The notes under the pieces were generated by a model. It did not search any database. It was not told the DNA's origin and saw nothing but the letters and a program-made list of their open reading frames with translations. Positions 6,216 to 6,912 of a DNA stretch of 6,912 bases are shown here, one piece after another. A program made the position numbers and the translations under genes. Within the stretch, counting starts at the first letter, position 1, and each line of letters starts with the position of its first letter. This stretch comes from Flavobacteriales bacterium UBA7519 (GTDB lineage Bacteria > Bacteroidota > Bacteroidia > Flavobacteriales > Weeksellaceae), in contig DLND01000080.1 in NCBI GenBank assembly GCA_002476905.1, positions 9,119 to 16,030 on the forward strand, given 5' to 3'.

Positions 6216-6912
6216 TAGCAAAAATGTTTATATCAGCGATAAAGCACTTATCGGTAAAAATGTTAAAATAGGTGATAATACTTCAATCTATGACAATGTA
6301 ATTATAGAAGATAATAGTATCATCGGTAATGACTGTATTATTGGTGAACCTAGCAATGATTATTATTTTGCAGATGATTATGAAAATCCAAAGACTATTA
6401 TTGGCAAAAATTCTTTAATTAGAAGTCATTGTATAATTTATGCTGGGTCTGAGTTTGGAGAAGGGTTTTCTACAGGCCATAGAGTAACAATTAGAGAGCA
6501 TTCTAAATTTGGTAAATTTTGTAGATTGGGGACGGTTACTGATATTCAAGGATATGTTACTTTTGGAGATTACTGCTGGTTACATAGTAACGTTCATATT
6601 GGACAACAATCAACAATTGGAAATTTTGTATTTATATATCCCTACGTCGTATTTACAAATGATCCACACCCGCCATCAAATATCTGTATCGGGCCTTCTA
6701 TCGGTGATTTTTCACAAGTTGCGGTAGGTACTGTTGTTTTACCAGGGGTCAAAATTGGAAGGCATTGCCTAATTGGTGCGCAGTCATTGATTGGTAAAGA
6801 TGTAGAAGATTATCAATTAGTTGCAGGGAATCCAGGGAAATTTATTAAAGATGTGAGGGATTTAAAATCACGTGAAACCGGTTTGTCGCATTATCCTTGG
6901 CCATATAATTTC
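6205..6912 (+). CDS. Left-handed beta-helix (hexapeptide-repeat) acyltransferase, 3'-truncated
   Basis: The frame opens at ATG 6205, overlapping the previous gene by 11 nt, and stays open through 236 codons to the window edge with no stop. Imperfect [LIV]-G-x-x-x-x hexapeptides run from about residue 16 to 200, including IGKNVK (16-21), IIGNDC, IIGKNS (65-70), IGNFVF (138-143), IGDFSQ (166-171), IGRHCL (184-189), IGAQSL and IGKDVE. The loop FTNDPHPPS (150-158) and the closing VAGNPGKFI (206-214) are typical of acyltransferases that acetylate nucleotide-linked aminosugars (FdtC, QdtC and WlbB types) and of related O-acetyltransferases. Next to two FdtA-like genes, N-acylation of a dTDP-3-amino-3,6-dideoxyhexose is the leading inference. 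The acyl donor and the catalytic His cannot be assigned. The first part is very AT-rich (about 30% GC over 6241-6480 by hand count). Only a short C-terminal tail appears to be missing. Confidence 0.88.
   Translation, partial: MKFNSKNVYISDKALIGKNVKIGDNTSIYDNVIIEDNSIIGNDCIIGEPSNDYYFADDYENPKTIIGKNSLIRSHCIIYAGSEFGEGFSTGHRVTIREHSKFGKFCRLGTVTDIQGYVTFGDYCWLHSNVHIGQQSTIGNFVFIYPYVVFTNDPHPPSNICIGPSIGDFSQVAVGTVVLPGVKIGRHCLIGAQSLIGKDVEDYQLVAGNPGKFIKDVRDLKSRETGLSHYPWPYNF

Noticed and set aside
6509..6727. 72-residue + strand ORF
   Set aside because: It lies in another frame wholly inside the acyltransferase gene that runs to the window edge. Its translation has no family features, whereas the overlapping frame shows clear hexapeptide repeats.

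Overview
The window looks like the chromosome of a Flavobacteriia member, most likely Chryseobacterium or a close Weeksellaceae relative. The reasons are an AT-rich sequence, start codons without Shine-Dalgarno motifs, a Bacteroidetes-type promoter (-7 motif of the TAnnTTTG class), and family-specific proteins: a PorT-like barrel, a short Wza lipoprotein, and a BY-kinase whose Walker A' motif is of the flavobacterial form. The genus is an inference from protein style, not from a database match. All recognised genes are on the + strand.

Region 1 (1-1532) is housekeeping. It holds the 3' three quarters of glyA (serine hydroxymethyltransferase, cut by the left edge), a clear intrinsic terminator, and recX (RecA modulator).

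Region 2 (1533-1646) is an AT-rich intergenic stretch with a perfect 10-bp palindrome and a probable promoter. It marks the left boundary of a surface-polysaccharide locus.

Region 3 (1647 to the right edge) reads as one operon. It encodes a small outer-membrane beta-barrel protein, a short Wza-type export lipoprotein, a Wzc-type co-polymerase/tyrosine autokinase, two adjacent cupin-fold FdtA/QdtA/WxcM-type sugar 3,4-ketoisomerase paralogues, and a left-handed beta-helix acyltransferase cut by the right edge. After wzc the genes overlap twice by exactly 11 nt. The export genes would move and length-control a capsule or O-antigen-like glycan. The last three genes would help make a modified nucleotide sugar, plausibly a dTDP-3-acylamino-3,6-dideoxyhexose (Fuc3NAc/Qui3NAc type). 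The matching aminotransferase would have to lie beyond the window.

The most interesting points are the following. The two ketoisomerase paralogues differ at a position reported as strictly conserved in FdtA (HAFK in the first, HAHK in the second). A barrel protein is paired with a Wza too short to form an E. coli-type outer-membrane pore. The acyltransferase gene has no stop codon inside the window, so an ORF search that requires a stop would miss it. I found no mobile elements, tRNAs, rRNAs or CRISPR arrays.
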